DNA of 45,941 nt from Candidatus Falkowiibacteriota bacterium (GCA_012800315.1 JAAZJO010000010.1:1-45941), one strand, 5' to 3'. Shown: positions 19,917 through 30,753, counted from the stretch's first letter. Numbers and translations are program-made. Notes: generated by a model not told the origin, from the letters alone.

Positions 19917-21926
19917 ATGACAATGACATTATTTATTATCGGATGCGCTTTAGTGGCCATTATTTATGGTGGCATTGTAATTGCATCAATCTTACGTTTA
20001 CCGGAGGGCAACGATAAGATGAAAGAAATTGCTCAGGCGATTCAAGATGGAGCAAAAGCTTTTCTTAATCGTCAATATAAAACTGTGGCGATCGTCGCTA
20101 TTGTTTTATTTTTAATTATTGGTTTTATCCCATCATTGGGCTGGACGACAGCTTGGGCTTTTATTATTGGCGCCGCTTTATCAGCTTTAACTGGTTATAT
20201 TGGAATGTTTGTTAGTGTGCGCGCTAATGTACGTACAGCGGAAGCAGCTCGTGGTGGTCTAAAGAAAGCTTTAAATGTAGCGGTTAAAGGTGGTAGTGTT
20301 ACTGGCATGTTAGTGGTTGGTTTAGCTCTTTTAGGGACAGCTGGTTTTTATTTTTTAACACGTGATTTGCAGGCAATTATTGGTTTTGCTTTTGGTGGTT
20401 CTTTAATTTCTATTTTTGCTCGCCTAGGAGGAGGTATTTACACCAAGGCTTCTGATGTCGGAGCTGATTTAGTTGGTAAAGTGGAAGCCAATATTCCAGA
20501 AGATGATCCTCGTAATCCAGCAGTGATTGCTGATAATGTGGGTGATAATGTGGGTGATTGTGCTGGTATGGCCGCTGATTTATTTGAGACTTATGCGGTG
20601 ACTTTAATTGCCGCCATGGTTTTAGGTGCCTTAACTTTCCCGGGTAATGACAATATTATATTATTCCCATTAATTCTTGGCTCAGCTTCAATCATTGTTT
20701 CTATTATTGGAATTTTCTTTATTCGTTTGGGTAAGAAAAATAAAATCATGCCGGCTTTGTATAAAGGATTAATTGCTTCTGGAGTTTTGGCAGCGATTGC
20801 TTTTTATCCAATCACTAAATATTTGATTAGTGGTGCTTTGAGTTGGAAACTTTATTTAGCTAGTTTAATCGGTTTAGCGGTAACTGGCTTGTTAGTTATT
20901 ATCACTGAATACTATACTTCAACTGCTTATAAGCCAGTTAAAGAAATTGCTGAGGCTTCAACAACTGGCAGCGGCACTAATGTTATTGCTGGCTTAGCTG
21001 TTTCCATGAAATCTACCGCTTTGCCTATTTTAGTTATTTGTTTAGCTATTCTAGGAGCTTATTCTTTGGCAGGCTTATATGGCATTGCGATTGCGGCCAT
21101 GGCTATGTTATCAATGGCTGGCATTATTGTTACTATTGATGCCTATGGTCCGATTACTGATAACGCTGGCGGTATTGCTGAAATGGCTGAATTAGGTGAA
21201 GATGTGCGCAATATTACCGATCCATTAGATGCGGTTGGTAATACCACCAAGGCAGTTACTAAAGGCTATGCCATTGGCTCAGCAGCCTTAGCGGCTTTAG
21301 TTTTGTTTGCTGATTTTACTTTTAAGATAAAAGGTTCAGGTGGGTCAGCACAGTTTTTAATTGATAATCCTTATGTGCTAATCGGTTTATTTATCGGTGG
21401 CGCGCTACCCTATTTATTTGGTGCTATGGCGATGCAGGCAGTTGGCAAAGCAGCCGGTTCGGTGGTTGAAGATGTACGGGCCCAGTTTCGGGAAAAAACT
21501 GGCATCATGTCTGGCACTGAAAAACCAGATTATGGCCGCACTGTTGATATTGTGACTAAAGCGGCTATTCGGGAAATGATTATTCCAGCCTTAATCCCCG
21601 TTGTCGTGCCTATCCTTGTTGGTTTTCTCTTTAATTTAATTGCTCCAGGTCGTGGTGTTGAAGTTTTAGGTGGTTTACTTGTGGGTTCAATCGTGACCGG
21701 TATTTTTGTAGCAGTTTCCATGACTTCTGGTGGAGGTGCTTGGGATAATGCAAAAAAATATATTGAATTAGGTAATTTTGGTGGTAAAGGTTCAGATGCC
21801 CATAAGGCCGCAGTGACTGGTGATACAGTGGGTGATCCGTATAAAGATACGGCTGGCCCAGCAATCAATCCAATGATTAAAGTTTTAAATATTGTTGCTT
21901 TGTTGATTGTTGGTTTGTTGCTCTAA
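19917..21926 (+). CDS. hppA: Membrane-bound proton-translocating pyrophosphatase, K+-independent type
   Basis: [61 protein letters not shown] (Lys marks K+-independent clade); [21 protein letters not shown]. Confidence 0.96.
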   Translation: MTMTLFIIGCALVAIIYGGIVIASILRLPEGNDKMKEIAQAIQDGAKAFLNRQYKTVAIVAIVLFLIIGFIPSLGWTTAWAFIIGAALSALTGYIGMFVSVRANVRTAEAARGGLKKALNVAVKGGSVTGMLVVGLALLGTAGFYFLTRDLQAIIGFAFGGSLISIFARLGGGIYTKASDVGADLVGKVEANIPEDDPRNPAVIADNVGDNVGDCAGMAADLFETYAVTLIAAMVLGALTFPGNDNIILFPLILGSASIIVSIIGIFFIRLGKKNKIMPALYKGLIASGVLAAIAFYPITKYLISGALSWKLYLASLIGLAVTGLLVIITEYYTSTAYKPVKEIAEASTTGSGTNVIAGLAVSMKSTALPILVICLAILGAYSLAGLYGIAIAAMAMLSMAGIIVTIDAYGPITDNAGGIAEMAELGEDVRNITDPLDAVGNTTKAVTKGYAIGSAALAALVLFADFTFKIKGSGGSAQFLIDNPYVLIGLFIGGALPYLFGAMAMQAVGKAAGSVVEDVRAQFREKTGIMSGTEKPDYGRTVDIVTKAAIREMIIPALIPVVVPILVGFLFNLIAPGRGVEVLGGLLVGSIVTGIFVAVSMTSGGGAWDNAKKYIELGNFGGKGSDAHKAAVTGDTVGDPYKDTAGPAINPMIKVLNIVALLIVGLLL

Positions 21927-21948
21927 GACAGATAAAATATATAAATAT

Positions 21949-23259
21949 ATGCAAGTAAGTAAAAAAGATTTAGCGAAATCGCAAATTGAATTAACGGTTG
22001 AGTTGAGCGTTGAAGAGTTTGCGCCCTATATTGAAAAAGGAGCGAAAAAAATATCTGAAGAGGTGAAAGTGGAAGGCTTTAGAAAAGGCAAGGTTCCTTT
22101 AGAAATTTTGAAACAAAAAGTTGGTGAAATGACTATTTTAGAGGAAGCAGCGAATATGGCTATTCATAAAACAATTGATGAGGCAGTTGAGAAGAATATT
22201 ACAGATCGTCAAGCAGTGGGACAACCACAAGTTAATGTAACTAAACTAGCTCCAAATAACCCGCTGGAATATAAAGTTGTTGTTTCAATTTTGCCAACTA
22301 TTGTTTTAGGAAAATATAAAGATTTAGGATTAAAAACTGAAAAAATTGAAGTTAGTGATAAAGAGGTTGAAAAAACAATTAATGAGTTGCGAGAAATTCG
22401 GGCGCAAGAAGTTTTAGTAGACAGAGAAATAAAGAAAGGCGATAAAGCGATTATTGATATTAAGATGTTAAAGGGAAATGTGCCGCTTGAAGATGGTGAT
22501 CATAAAGAGTTTAGTGTATTAGTTGGTAAAGATTATTTTGTTCCTGGTTTTGATGCTCATTTAATTGGCGCTAAACAGGGAGAGGAGAAAAAATTTAATT
22601 TAGTTTATCCAGAGAAACATCATCGCCAAGATTTAGCTGGTCAGAAAATTGATTTTGTTGTTAAGATTAAAAGTGTTTATGAAAGAACTCTACCAGAACT
22701 TAATGATGAATTTGCTACTTTTTTCCAACTTAAAAATCTTGATGAATTAAAAAAGGGTATCAAGGAAAATATTGAACATGAAAAACAGCATCAAGCTGAT
22801 ATGCGCAATGAATCAGAGTTAATTGGTCAGATTGTGGCTGGTACTAAATTTGGAGAGTTGCCAGAAGAAATAATTAATAGTGAAAGTCGTAACATGTTGG
22901 CTGAATTAGAGCAGAGCATTCTTCGTCAAGGAGGAAAATTTGAAGATTACCTTAAGCATTTAAAAAAGACAAAGGAGCAGTTAATTTTAGACATGCTGCC
23001 AAACGCGATTAAGCGTGTTAAATCTGCTTTAGTTATTCGCGAGTTAGCTATTGTGGAAAAGATTGCTGCTACCGAAAAAGAAATTAATGAAAAAATTGAG
23101 GAAATAAAAAAACAATATGCTGGTAATAAGGAAATTTTAAAGATGCTGGAGGAACCGGGTTATCATCGCTATGTCAGTAATATTTTAACTAATGAAAAAG
23201 TGATAGCAAAATTAAAGGAATGGAATTATGCCCCAATTGGCGATAAACAAAAGAGCTAA
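21949..23259 (+). CDS. tig: Trigger factor
   Basis: KISEEVKVEGFRKGKVPLEILKQKVG; FKBP-like domain; start chosen at MQVSKKDLAKSQIELTVELS. Confidence 0.92.
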   Translation: MQVSKKDLAKSQIELTVELSVEEFAPYIEKGAKKISEEVKVEGFRKGKVPLEILKQKVGEMTILEEAANMAIHKTIDEAVEKNITDRQAVGQPQVNVTKLAPNNPLEYKVVVSILPTIVLGKYKDLGLKTEKIEVSDKEVEKTINELREIRAQEVLVDREIKKGDKAIIDIKMLKGNVPLEDGDHKEFSVLVGKDYFVPGFDAHLIGAKQGEEKKFNLVYPEKHHRQDLAGQKIDFVVKIKSVYERTLPELNDEFATFFQLKNLDELKKGIKENIEHEKQHQADMRNESELIGQIVAGTKFGELPEEIINSESRNMLAELEQSILRQGGKFEDYLKHLKKTKEQLILDMLPNAIKRVKSALVIRELAIVEKIAATEKEINEKIEEIKKQYAGNKEILKMLEEPGYHRYVSNILTNEKVIAKLKEWNYAPIGDKQKS

Positions 23260-23686
23260 GTTTGATTATGAGATCCAGGAAAAATATGAAGCGGGTCTGG
23301 TTTTGTTTGGTCATGAAGTAAAAGCAGCGCGCGCTGGTCAAATTAGTTTAAAAGGAAGCTATATCAGCGTGCGTACTAAAAATGGTCGGCCAGAATTATA
23401 CTTGATTAATTGCCAAATATCTCCCTATAAAAATGCTGGCCTCATGCTACATTATGATCAGTACCGAGAGCGTAAACTACTTTTAAAAAAGAAGGAAATC
23501 AATTATTTATTAGGCAAGAAGCTAGCTGAGGGCTTGACACTAATCCCGTTGAAAATATATACTAATCATAGTTTTTTGAAGCTTGAGTTTGCGGTGGCTA
23601 AGGGGAAAAAGAAATACGATAAGCGGGAAACTATCAAGAAAAGGGACGTTGAAAGAAGGCTGAGAACGTTAACAAAAAGAGGTTAA
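23228..23686 (+). CDS. smpB: SsrA-binding protein
   Basis: INKRAKFDYEIQEKYEAGLVLFGHEVKAAR; GKKKYDKRETIKKRDVERRL. Confidence 0.96.
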   Translation: MPQLAINKRAKFDYEIQEKYEAGLVLFGHEVKAARAGQISLKGSYISVRTKNGRPELYLINCQISPYKNAGLMLHYDQYRERKLLLKKKEINYLLGKKLAEGLTLIPLKIYTNHSFLKLEFAVAKGKKKYDKRETIKKRDVERRLRTLTKRG

Positions 23687-23698
23687 AAATTTTGTTGA

Positions 23699-24082
23699 GG
23701 GGATGTCAGGTATCGACAGTCAGAGCTTTTTCTAAATATTCAGAGCGTGCTTAGCTAACCACGTTAAACTGGTTAAAAAAGACAAATGCCAAAAAGGCAA
23801 GAGCATTTACTTGGGCAACCCCAAGTTATGCCCCAGTTATGGCTTAATAAATAAGGCCGTAACCATCGGTAGGCGGTGAGTCTTCATAGCCGTTAACCGG
23901 TGTCATGAACATGAGGATAGAAATTATTTGCTCCTGACAAATAATTTTGAAACAAAATTAGGATCGCCTCAAACGCTTTTGTCCGGTTTCTGATGTTTGG
24001 GGTTAAAAAAATAAATCGGTCTAACTTTGTAAATGTATTTAGAAAAACTGATTGGACATGGGTTCAACTCCCATCATCTCCA
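23699..24082 (+). ncRNA. ssrA: tmRNA (SsrA)
   Basis: 5' GGGGATG pairs with 3' CATCTCC (one G-U); T-arm ATGGG-TTCAACT-CCCAT; internal tag ORF ending ..YAPVMA TAA TAA; 12 nt downstream of smpB; CCA not encoded. Confidence 0.92.
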
Positions 24083-24096
24083 CTTAAATTAAATGA

Positions 24097-24180
24097 GCCG
24101 CGGTGGCGGAATTGGTAGACGCGCTGGACTTAAAATCCAGTTGTAGCGATACAGTGCGGGTTCGATTCCCGCCCGCGGCA
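24097..24180 (+). tRNA. tRNA-Leu(UAA)
   Basis: GCCGCGG..CCGCGGC acceptor; anticodon arm CTGGA-CTTAAAA-TCCAG; long variable arm; CCA not encoded. Confidence 0.95.
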
Positions 24181-24198
24181 CCGTTAAAATAAGGAGTT

Positions 24199-24270
24199 GC
24201 GGGTATCGTATAGTGGCTATTATGCGACCTTGCCAAGGTCGAGAGACGGGTTCAATTCCCGTTACCCGCT
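24199..24270 (+). tRNA. tRNA-Gly(GCC)
   Basis: GCGGGTA..TACCCGC acceptor; CGACC-TTGCCAA-GGTCG anticodon arm. Confidence 0.94.
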
Positions 24271-24311
24271 CTAGCAATAAAAAAGAGGTCTAAAAGGGCT
24301 TCTTTTTTATA

Positions 24312-24340
24312 TTGACAAAGTTTTATTTTTGTGCTATAAT
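24312..24340 (+). promoter_or_regulatory. Consensus sigma70 promoter
   Basis: TTGACA-17 nt-TATAAT. Confidence 0.8.
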
Positions 24341-24369
24341 ATAATTATAGTGATTGTTCTTTAAAATTA

Positions 24370-24711
24370 ATGAACCTTAATAACATAACAATGGAAGAAA
24401 TTTTGGCCTCATCAAAGGGGCAAGTGCCGGGTAGTAAGACTACTAGGCAAACGAGGAAACAGCTGTGGACAACTATTGGTGTTGCCATGGCCAGTTTGAT
24501 AATTTTTTTAGGGAGAGAGGAAGTCCTAGCGGTCTTTTTCCTCTTCATTCTAATGTTTCAGTTATTTTTATACAAAAAGCTGAGACAGACCTACACCAAG
24601 AAGGTGGAAGAAGAGAGAACAAAAATTAAGGATTTCATGAGAGCAATGAGAGCTTTCATTGCTATCAGTGTCACAGTAATCTTTATGTACTGGGCCTTGA
24701 TCCTTATATAA
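24370..24711 (+). CDS. Small hypothetical membrane protein
   Basis: 113-aa ORF with two or three hydrophobic segments, downstream of a consensus promoter and followed by a terminator. Confidence 0.6.
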   Translation: MNLNNITMEEILASSKGQVPGSKTTRQTRKQLWTTIGVAMASLIIFLGREEVLAVFFLFILMFQLFLYKKLRQTYTKKVEEERTKIKDFMRAMRAFIAISVTVIFMYWALILI

Positions 24712-24740
24712 TATAAGGTTCTCATAGTTCTTTCTAAATA

Positions 24741-24772
24741 AAAAAGGTCACTATAAAAATAGTGGCCTTTTC
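24741..24772 (+). terminator. Rho-independent terminator
   Basis: AAAAGGTCACTA-taaaaa-TAGTGGCCTTTT. Confidence 0.75.
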
Positions 24773-24851
24773 TCTTTTTAGAACATTATTGACAATTATG
24801 ATATATTTATTTATACTTTAGTTAATTAATTAAATAAGCACCTATAATAAA

Positions 24852-24944
24852 TTTTCCGGATTTTATGACTAAAAGTCTAGGTGGCCGGAAAACTTAGTCG
24901 CAAGACTGGGTTCAAGAAAACTTTTTTATTTTTAAAAGAAGTTT
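24852..24944 (+). promoter_or_regulatory. Candidate structured 5' leader of the S1-domain gene
   Basis: TTCCGG(24854-59)/CCGGAA(24885-90), abutting AACTTAGTC-GCAA-GACTGGGTT (24891-24912), then an AAACTT..AAGTTT hairpin just before the ATG. Confidence 0.5.
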
Positions 24945-24952
24945 AAAATAAT

Positions 24953-26191
24953 ATGGAAGATAAAAAAATGGAAGAGAGTAGTGAGTTTGCTAAATTGCTT
25001 GATAAAGATACAATTAAAATTCCGCAAGTAGGAGATATCGTGAAGGGCAAGGTAGTTACCGCTTCAAAGTCTGAAGTTAAGTTGGATATTGATGGAGTTT
25101 TAATGGGTGTTGTTCGTGGCCCAGAGCTTTATAATGAAGTTGAGGCATTTGCTAATTTAAAACCAGGTGATGAGATTGAGGCGGCGGTTGTTGATGAAGA
25201 AAATGAAAATGGTGAATTAGAATTATCTTTTCGCCTAGTTGGTCAAGAAAAAGCTTGGCAGGAATTACGTCAGGCCTTTAAAGAAAAAACAGCGATTAAA
25301 GTTAAGATTGTTGATGCTAATAAAGGTGGCTTGTTAAGCCGTTATTGTCAAATTGATGGATTTTTACCAGTCTCTCAATTAGCTCCAGAAAATTATCCGC
25401 GAGTTTCGGGTGGAGATAAGAGTAAGATTTTAGAAAAATTAAAATCTTTTGTTGGTTCAGAATTTGAAGTAACGGTTATTACTTTAAACGAAGAAGACAA
25501 TAAGGTTATTTTTAGTGAAAAAGATGTTTGGAATAAGAAACAAAAACCAGCTTTAGATAAATACCAAGTTGGCTTACAAGTTGAAGGCAAGATCACTGCG
25601 ATTACTAACTTTGGTGTGTTTGTTATGTTTGGTGATAATATTGAGGGCTTGATTCATATTTCCGAATTAGCTTGGCAGAGAATTGATTCCCCAAGTGAAA
25701 TGTATAAAGTTGGTGATAAGATTAAGGCAGAAATAATTTCTATTGATGGTGTTAAGGTTTTTCTAAGCGCTAAGAAATTATTAGCTGATCCTTGGCTAGA
25801 AGCCAGCGCTAAATATAAAATTGGTCAAGTTGTGCCGGGCACTATTTTGAAAGTTAACCCTTTTGGTTTATTTGTTAAATTGGATGAAGAAATTCATGGT
25901 TTGGCGCATATTAGTTTGTTGAATATTGGAGCGAAAGATAAAATCACTGACTTATATCAAGCAGGGGAAGAGAGAGAGTTTGAAGTGGTTAGTATTTCTC
26001 CAGCTGAACATCGCTTAGGTTTAAAATTAGCAACGGCTGAAAAAAAAGAGACTAAAGCTAAAGTAAGTAAAACTAAAAAAACTGAAGATAAAGCAGAAGT
26101 GAAAGCAGAGAAAAAAGTAAGTAAAAAAGAAAAAGAAGAAAAGTCTGATAAAAAAGCTAAAGAAGTAAAGTCAGAAAAAGGAGCTAAGTAA
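24953..26191 (+). CDS. rpsA: Ribosomal protein S1-like protein, four S1 domains, Lys-rich tail
   Basis: Repeated S1 motifs GKITAITNFGVFVMFGDNIEGLIHISELAW and GTILKVNPFGLFVKLDEEIHGLAHIS. Confidence 0.9.
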   Translation: MEDKKMEESSEFAKLLDKDTIKIPQVGDIVKGKVVTASKSEVKLDIDGVLMGVVRGPELYNEVEAFANLKPGDEIEAAVVDEENENGELELSFRLVGQEKAWQELRQAFKEKTAIKVKIVDANKGGLLSRYCQIDGFLPVSQLAPENYPRVSGGDKSKILEKLKSFVGSEFEVTVITLNEEDNKVIFSEKDVWNKKQKPALDKYQVGLQVEGKITAITNFGVFVMFGDNIEGLIHISELAWQRIDSPSEMYKVGDKIKAEIISIDGVKVFLSAKKLLADPWLEASAKYKIGQVVPGTILKVNPFGLFVKLDEEIHGLAHISLLNIGAKDKITDLYQAGEEREFEVVSISPAEHRLGLKLATAEKKETKAKVSKTKKTEDKAEVKAEKKVSKKEKEEKSDKKAKEVKSEKGAK

Positions 26192-26210
26192 ATTTAGTCT
26201 AAAGATACAT

Positions 26211-26241
26211 AAAAAAGCGCCCAAAATACTCGGGCGCTTTT
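26211..26241 (+). terminator. Rho-independent terminator
   Basis: AAAAGCGCCC-aaaatactc-GGGCGCTTTT. Confidence 0.85.
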
Positions 26242-26328
26242 GCTAAAATCCATAATTTTAAAATTGCCAAAAACCATTTTATAGCTTATAATAAAGATAA
26301 TTAAAATATAAAATTACCCTTAAATACA

Positions 26329-28155
26329 ATGAAAAAGTTAATAAAAAATTTTTTATTTTTGTTTCTAATTTTCTTGATGGTCAGCACTATTTTTAGTTAT
26401 TTTTTTGAGAATTCAACTAAACCGCAGACTGTTGGCATTGAAACATTGATCAAGCAAATTAATAATGAGGAAGTTTCCGAAATAATTATTAGTGGAAATA
26501 ATATTTTAACGACCTTAAAGGATTCAACTAGAGAAAAAACTTTAAAAGAATCAAACGAATCTTTCTCAACTTTATTAAGTAATTATAATGTTGATCCAGC
26601 TAAGGCTACAGCGATAAAAATATCTGTTAAAGAAGATACGGCTTGGGATTATTTTTTAATTAATATTTTGCCTTTTCTTTTGCCATTTATTTTAGTTGGT
26701 TTTTTTCTCTTTTTTATGATGCGGGGTGTTTCTGGGGCTAATTCAAAGGCAATGAGTTTTGGTCAAGCAGCCGCGAAAGATGTTAAATTGGATAAAAAAA
26801 ATAGAACAACTTTTAAAGATGTGGCTGGAGCCAAAGAGGCTAAGGAGGAGTTAAAGGAAATTGTTGAGTTTTTAAAATTTCCGAAAAAGTTTCATGATTT
26901 AGGAGCTAAAATTCCTCGTGGCGTTTTATTATTAGGAGCTCCAGGAACTGGTAAAACATTATTAGCACGTTCAGTTTCTGGTGAAGCGCAAGTTCCTTTC
27001 TTTCACATGTCTGGTTCAGAATTTGTGGAGATGTTTGTTGGTGTTGGAGCTTCACGTGTTCGCTCTTTGTTTGAAAAGGCGAAAAAAAATTCACCTTGTA
27101 TTATTTTTATTGATGAAATTGATGCAGTTGGTCGTCGTCGTGGTTCTGGTTTAGGAGGTAGTCATGATGAACGAGAGCAAACCCTGAATCAGATTTTAGT
27201 AGAGATGGATGGCTTTGAGCCAACGCAAAATGTGATTGTTATTGCGGCTACTAATCGTCCAGATGTATTAGATCCAGCTTTACTTCGTCCAGGCAGGTTT
27301 GACAGACGAGTAATAATTGATTTGCCAGATTTACAAGATCGCGAAGATATTTTACATGTTCATGCGCGCCAAAAACCTTTAGCCAAAGAAGTTGATTTAA
27401 AAAAGATTGCCCAGAGAACAGCTGGTTTTTCGGGAGCGGATTTAGCGAATATTTTAAACGAAGCAGCTATTTTAGCGGCCCGAGAAAATAGAAAAGAAAT
27501 TATTAATGAAGATTTGTTTGAGGCGATTGAAAAGGTTATGATTGGCCCAGAAAGAAAGAACCGAATAATTACTGAGAAAGAAAAGAAAATTACTGCCTAT
27601 CATGAAGCAGGGCATGCCTTAGTTTCTCACTTTTTACCTAACACTGATCCAGTACATAAGGTTTCCATTATTTCTCGTGGTGCCGCTGGTGGTTATACTT
27701 TGCAGGCAGCTTCTGAAGATAAACATTTTCACCCAAAGTCAGAGTTTATTTCCGATTTAGCTGTTTTATTGGCCGGTCATTTAACTGAAAAAACTATTTT
27801 TGGCGAAGTGACAACTGGAGCTACTTCTGATTTGCGCCGGGCAACTGCTTTAGCTAGAAGTTTAGTTACTGATTATGGCATGAGTGATAATCTTGGTCCG
27901 CGAACCTATGGTGAAAAAGAAGAAATGATTTTCTTAGGCAGAGAAATTCATGAGCAGCGAGATTATAGCGAAAAAGTGGCTGAAAAAATTGATGAAGAAA
28001 TTGCTAATTTTATTAAACAAGGAGAGCAAAAAGCGCAGGCGATTATTGATGGTCAAAGAGACAAATTAGAATTAATTGCTAATACTTTATTAGAGAAAGA
28101 AACAATTGAGAAGGAAGAATTTGAAGAAATGATGGGACCAAAACCACAGGCTTAA
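26329..28155 (+). CDS. ftsH: ATP-dependent zinc metalloprotease FtsH
   Basis: [44 protein letters not shown] zinc motif. Confidence 0.97.
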   Translation: MKKLIKNFLFLFLIFLMVSTIFSYFFENSTKPQTVGIETLIKQINNEEVSEIIISGNNILTTLKDSTREKTLKESNESFSTLLSNYNVDPAKATAIKISVKEDTAWDYFLINILPFLLPFILVGFFLFFMMRGVSGANSKAMSFGQAAAKDVKLDKKNRTTFKDVAGAKEAKEELKEIVEFLKFPKKFHDLGAKIPRGVLLLGAPGTGKTLLARSVSGEAQVPFFHMSGSEFVEMFVGVGASRVRSLFEKAKKNSPCIIFIDEIDAVGRRRGSGLGGSHDEREQTLNQILVEMDGFEPTQNVIVIAATNRPDVLDPALLRPGRFDRRVIIDLPDLQDREDILHVHARQKPLAKEVDLKKIAQRTAGFSGADLANILNEAAILAARENRKEIINEDLFEAIEKVMIGPERKNRIITEKEKKITAYHEAGHALVSHFLPNTDPVHKVSIISRGAAGGYTLQAASEDKHFHPKSEFISDLAVLLAGHLTEKTIFGEVTTGATSDLRRATALARSLVTDYGMSDNLGPRTYGEKEEMIFLGREIHEQRDYSEKVAEKIDEEIANFIKQGEQKAQAIIDGQRDKLELIANTLLEKETIEKEEFEEMMGPKPQA

Positions 28156-28245
28156 GGCTAATCTTTAAGTTTAAATTTTAATTTGACTAATACAGTTATT
28201 AAGTTATACTAAAAAAAGGTAAAGATTAATTTATTTTTAAATTTT

Positions 28246-28461
28246 ATGGCTAATCCAAAAAAACAGAAAACTCATTCCGCAACCCATAAAGGACGCTCTC
28301 ATTTAGCTCTGAAAAAAGTTCCTTTAGCTAAGTGTTCAAAGTGCGGTAAAATGCGTAAGCCTCATACTGTTTGTACTTTTTGCGGTACTTATAAAAATCG
28401 TGAAGTATTAAAAATAGAATCGGCTAAAGCTGCTAAATCTACCAAGGCCGTTAAAAAATAA
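28246..28461 (+). CDS. rpmF: 50S ribosomal protein L32
   Basis: [19 protein letters not shown]; Zn-ribbon [18 protein letters not shown]. Confidence 0.93.
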   Translation: MANPKKQKTHSATHKGRSHLALKKVPLAKCSKCGKMRKPHTVCTFCGTYKNREVLKIESAKAAKSTKAVKK

Positions 28462-28463
28462 TT

Positions 28464-28976
28464 ATGTCTAATCGTCATTTAGCTCGGACAATTGCGCTAC
28501 AAACGCTGTTTGCCTGGGACTTTAATGGAAAAAAAGACAGCGATTTAAAGCGGTTGACTGAGGAAAATTTTTCTAATTTTGCCCCTAATTTTGATGATGG
28601 TGGTTTTGTTAGAGATTTGGTGACTGGTATTCGTGATAATTATCAAAAAATTGATAATTATATTATTAAATATGCAACTGAGTGGCCCCTTGATCAGATT
28701 ACGACTGTTGATCGTAATATTTTGCGCTTAGGTATTTATGAACTATTATATACAACCGTTCCGCCCCGAGTAGCTATTAATGAAGCGATTGAAATGGCGA
28801 AAAGTTTCGGTGGCGATACTTCTGGTAAGTTTATTAATGGTGTTTTAGGCGCTCTTTATAATGATGAGCCAGAAATTCAAAAACGTGATAATAAAGAAGA
28901 GATTGAAGCAGCTAAAGCAGAGGCGGCTAAACAAGAAAATAATCCAGAGAGTGAAAGCGAGAAAAAAAATAATTAA
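28464..28976 (+). CDS. nusB: Transcription antitermination factor NusB
   Basis: [49 protein letters not shown]. Confidence 0.93.
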   Translation: MSNRHLARTIALQTLFAWDFNGKKDSDLKRLTEENFSNFAPNFDDGGFVRDLVTGIRDNYQKIDNYIIKYATEWPLDQITTVDRNILRLGIYELLYTTVPPRVAINEAIEMAKSFGGDTSGKFINGVLGALYNDEPEIQKRDNKEEIEAAKAEAAKQENNPESESEKKNN

Positions 28977-28978
28977 TT

Positions 28979-29677
28979 ATGTCAGCTAGTGATTTAGAAA
29001 AATTAGAAAAAAGATTAGGAGTGGTTTTTAAAAATAAAGACTTGATTAGACAGGCCCTGGTTCATCGTTCTTATTTAAACGAGCATCCTGATTTTCATCT
29101 TGGACATAATGAGCGCTTGGAATTTTTAGGAGATGCTGTTTTAGAAATTGTGGTAACTGAATTTTTATATTTGAATTTTCTCTCTACCCCAGAGGGTGAT
29201 TTAACAAACTGGCGCGCTTCCTTGGTTAATGCCAAAATGCTTTATAAGGTGGCGGCGGAATTAAATATTGAAGAATGTTTATATTTATCTAAAGGGGAGA
29301 TGCGTGATAAAAATAAGAAGTCACGTCAATTCATTTTAGCTAATGCAGTTGAGGCGATTATTGGCGCAATTTATCTTGATCAAGGAATGAATGCGGCTAA
29401 AAAGTTTATTTTAAAAAATGTAGTTACTAAACTTGATGATATTTTAAGAAATCAGAAATATCTTGATCCGAAATCACGTTTTCAAGAAAAAACACAAGAG
29501 CAAAAAGGAATAACTCCACATTATCAAATTCTAGATGAGGTTGGCCCCGATCATGCTAAGATTTTCACTGTCGGACTTTATATTGGAGAGAAATTAATTG
29601 TTACTGGCAAAGGCTCATCAAAACAAGAGGCGCAGATAGAGGCGGCAGCGGCTGGATTAAAGAAAATGGGTTGGTAA
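28979..29677 (+). CDS. rnc: Ribonuclease III
   Basis: NERLEFLGDAVLEIVVTEFLY; C-terminal dsRBD GKGSSKQEAQIEAAAAGLKKMG. Confidence 0.96.
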   Translation: MSASDLEKLEKRLGVVFKNKDLIRQALVHRSYLNEHPDFHLGHNERLEFLGDAVLEIVVTEFLYLNFLSTPEGDLTNWRASLVNAKMLYKVAAELNIEECLYLSKGEMRDKNKKSRQFILANAVEAIIGAIYLDQGMNAAKKFILKNVVTKLDDILRNQKYLDPKSRFQEKTQEQKGITPHYQILDEVGPDHAKIFTVGLYIGEKLIVTGKGSSKQEAQIEAAAAGLKKMGW

Positions 29678-29694
29678 AATAAAAATTAAATTGT

Positions 29695-30753
29695 ATGGAA
29701 ATAAATAATTTATTTAAGTTAGCCGCTGAAAAAAAAGCTTCGGATATTCATCTGCTCTTTGGCCTACTACCTACTTTTCGGATTGATGGGAAATTGGTAA
29801 AAATAAATGAAATTATTCCTGAAGGAAATTTTTCCAAACTAACTGAAGTTGATTTAGATAATTTTTTAAACGCTCTTTTAAGCAAAGAACAAAAGGAGCG
29901 TTTTTTTGATAAGCGCGATCTAGATCTTAGTTATCAAATTGATGATTATCGTTTTCGGATTAACTGTTCGTTTGAGAAAAATAATATTAGTATAGTTGCT
30001 CGCATAATTGATAAACATCAACCCACTCTTGAGGAGATTGGCTTGCCACCAGCAGTTGCAAAATTATTAGACTTGCCTCAAGGTTTTATTTTGGTTACCG
30101 GCCCAACTGGTTGTGGTAAATCAACTACCTTAGCAGCGATGATAAATTATATTAATAATCATCGTCGTTGTAATATTGTTACTCTAGAAGATCCGATTGA
30201 ATATGTTTTCACACCAAATAAAAGTATTATTGCACAAAGACAGCTAGGGAGTGACATGATTAGTTTTTCGGCTGGTTTAAAACATGTGTTGCGCCAGGAT
30301 CCAGATGTGATTATGTTGGGCGAAATGCGCGATCCAGAAACAATTGCCACGGCAGTGACTTTGGCTGAGACCGGGCATTTAGTTTTAGCAACTTTACACA
30401 CATATAGTGCTGCTCAAACTATTGATCGTATTATTGATGTTTTTCCGCCTAATCAGCAAAAACAAATAAAATCTCAACTATCTTTAGTTTTAACAGCAGT
30501 TATTTCGCAACGTTTGTTAACTAAAATAGATGGTGGTCGCATAGCCGCTAGAGAAATATTGTTAAATAATGGGGCAGTCGCTAATTTAATTCGTGAAGGG
30601 AAAATAGCCCAAATCAAAAGCACAATTGAAACCCATTCTTCAGTTGGCATGATTACTCTTGATAAACATATTAAATATTTATTTCAAACCGGGAAAATTG
30701 AACGTGAAGAAGCGGCTCGCCATCTAGAGGATCCCGATATACTGGATAGTTAA
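29695..30753 (+). CDS. pilT: Type IV pilus twitching motility ATPase PilT
   Basis: KKASDIHLLFG, GPTGCGKSTTLAAMINYIN, LRQDPDVIMLGEMRDPETIATAVTLAETGHLVLATLHT. Confidence 0.95.
   Translation: MEINNLFKLAAEKKASDIHLLFGLLPTFRIDGKLVKINEIIPEGNFSKLTEVDLDNFLNALLSKEQKERFFDKRDLDLSYQIDDYRFRINCSFEKNNISIVARIIDKHQPTLEEIGLPPAVAKLLDLPQGFILVTGPTGCGKSTTLAAMINYINNHRRCNIVTLEDPIEYVFTPNKSIIAQRQLGSDMISFSAGLKHVLRQDPDVIMLGEMRDPETIATAVTLAETGHLVLATLHTYSAAQTIDRIIDVFPPNQQKQIKSQLSLVLTAVISQRLLTKIDGGRIAAREILLNNGAVANLIREGKIAQIKSTIETHSSVGMITLDKHIKYLFQTGKIEREEAARHLEDPDILDS

Noticed and set aside
19649-19960. 103-aa Ser/Phe-rich minus ORF
   Set aside because: Antisense of the Glu/Lys-rich NusA tail.
21530-21868. Antisense ORFs opposite hppA (112 and 77 aa) and other minus-strand ORFs opposite nusA, folD, infB etc.
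   Set aside because: Mirror-frame artefacts of conserved coding genes; no start context or family-like features.
24089-24277. 62-aa minus-strand ORF MLERVTGIEPVSRPWQ..
   Set aside because: Antisense to tRNA-Leu and tRNA-Gly; a typical spurious tRNA-derived ORF.
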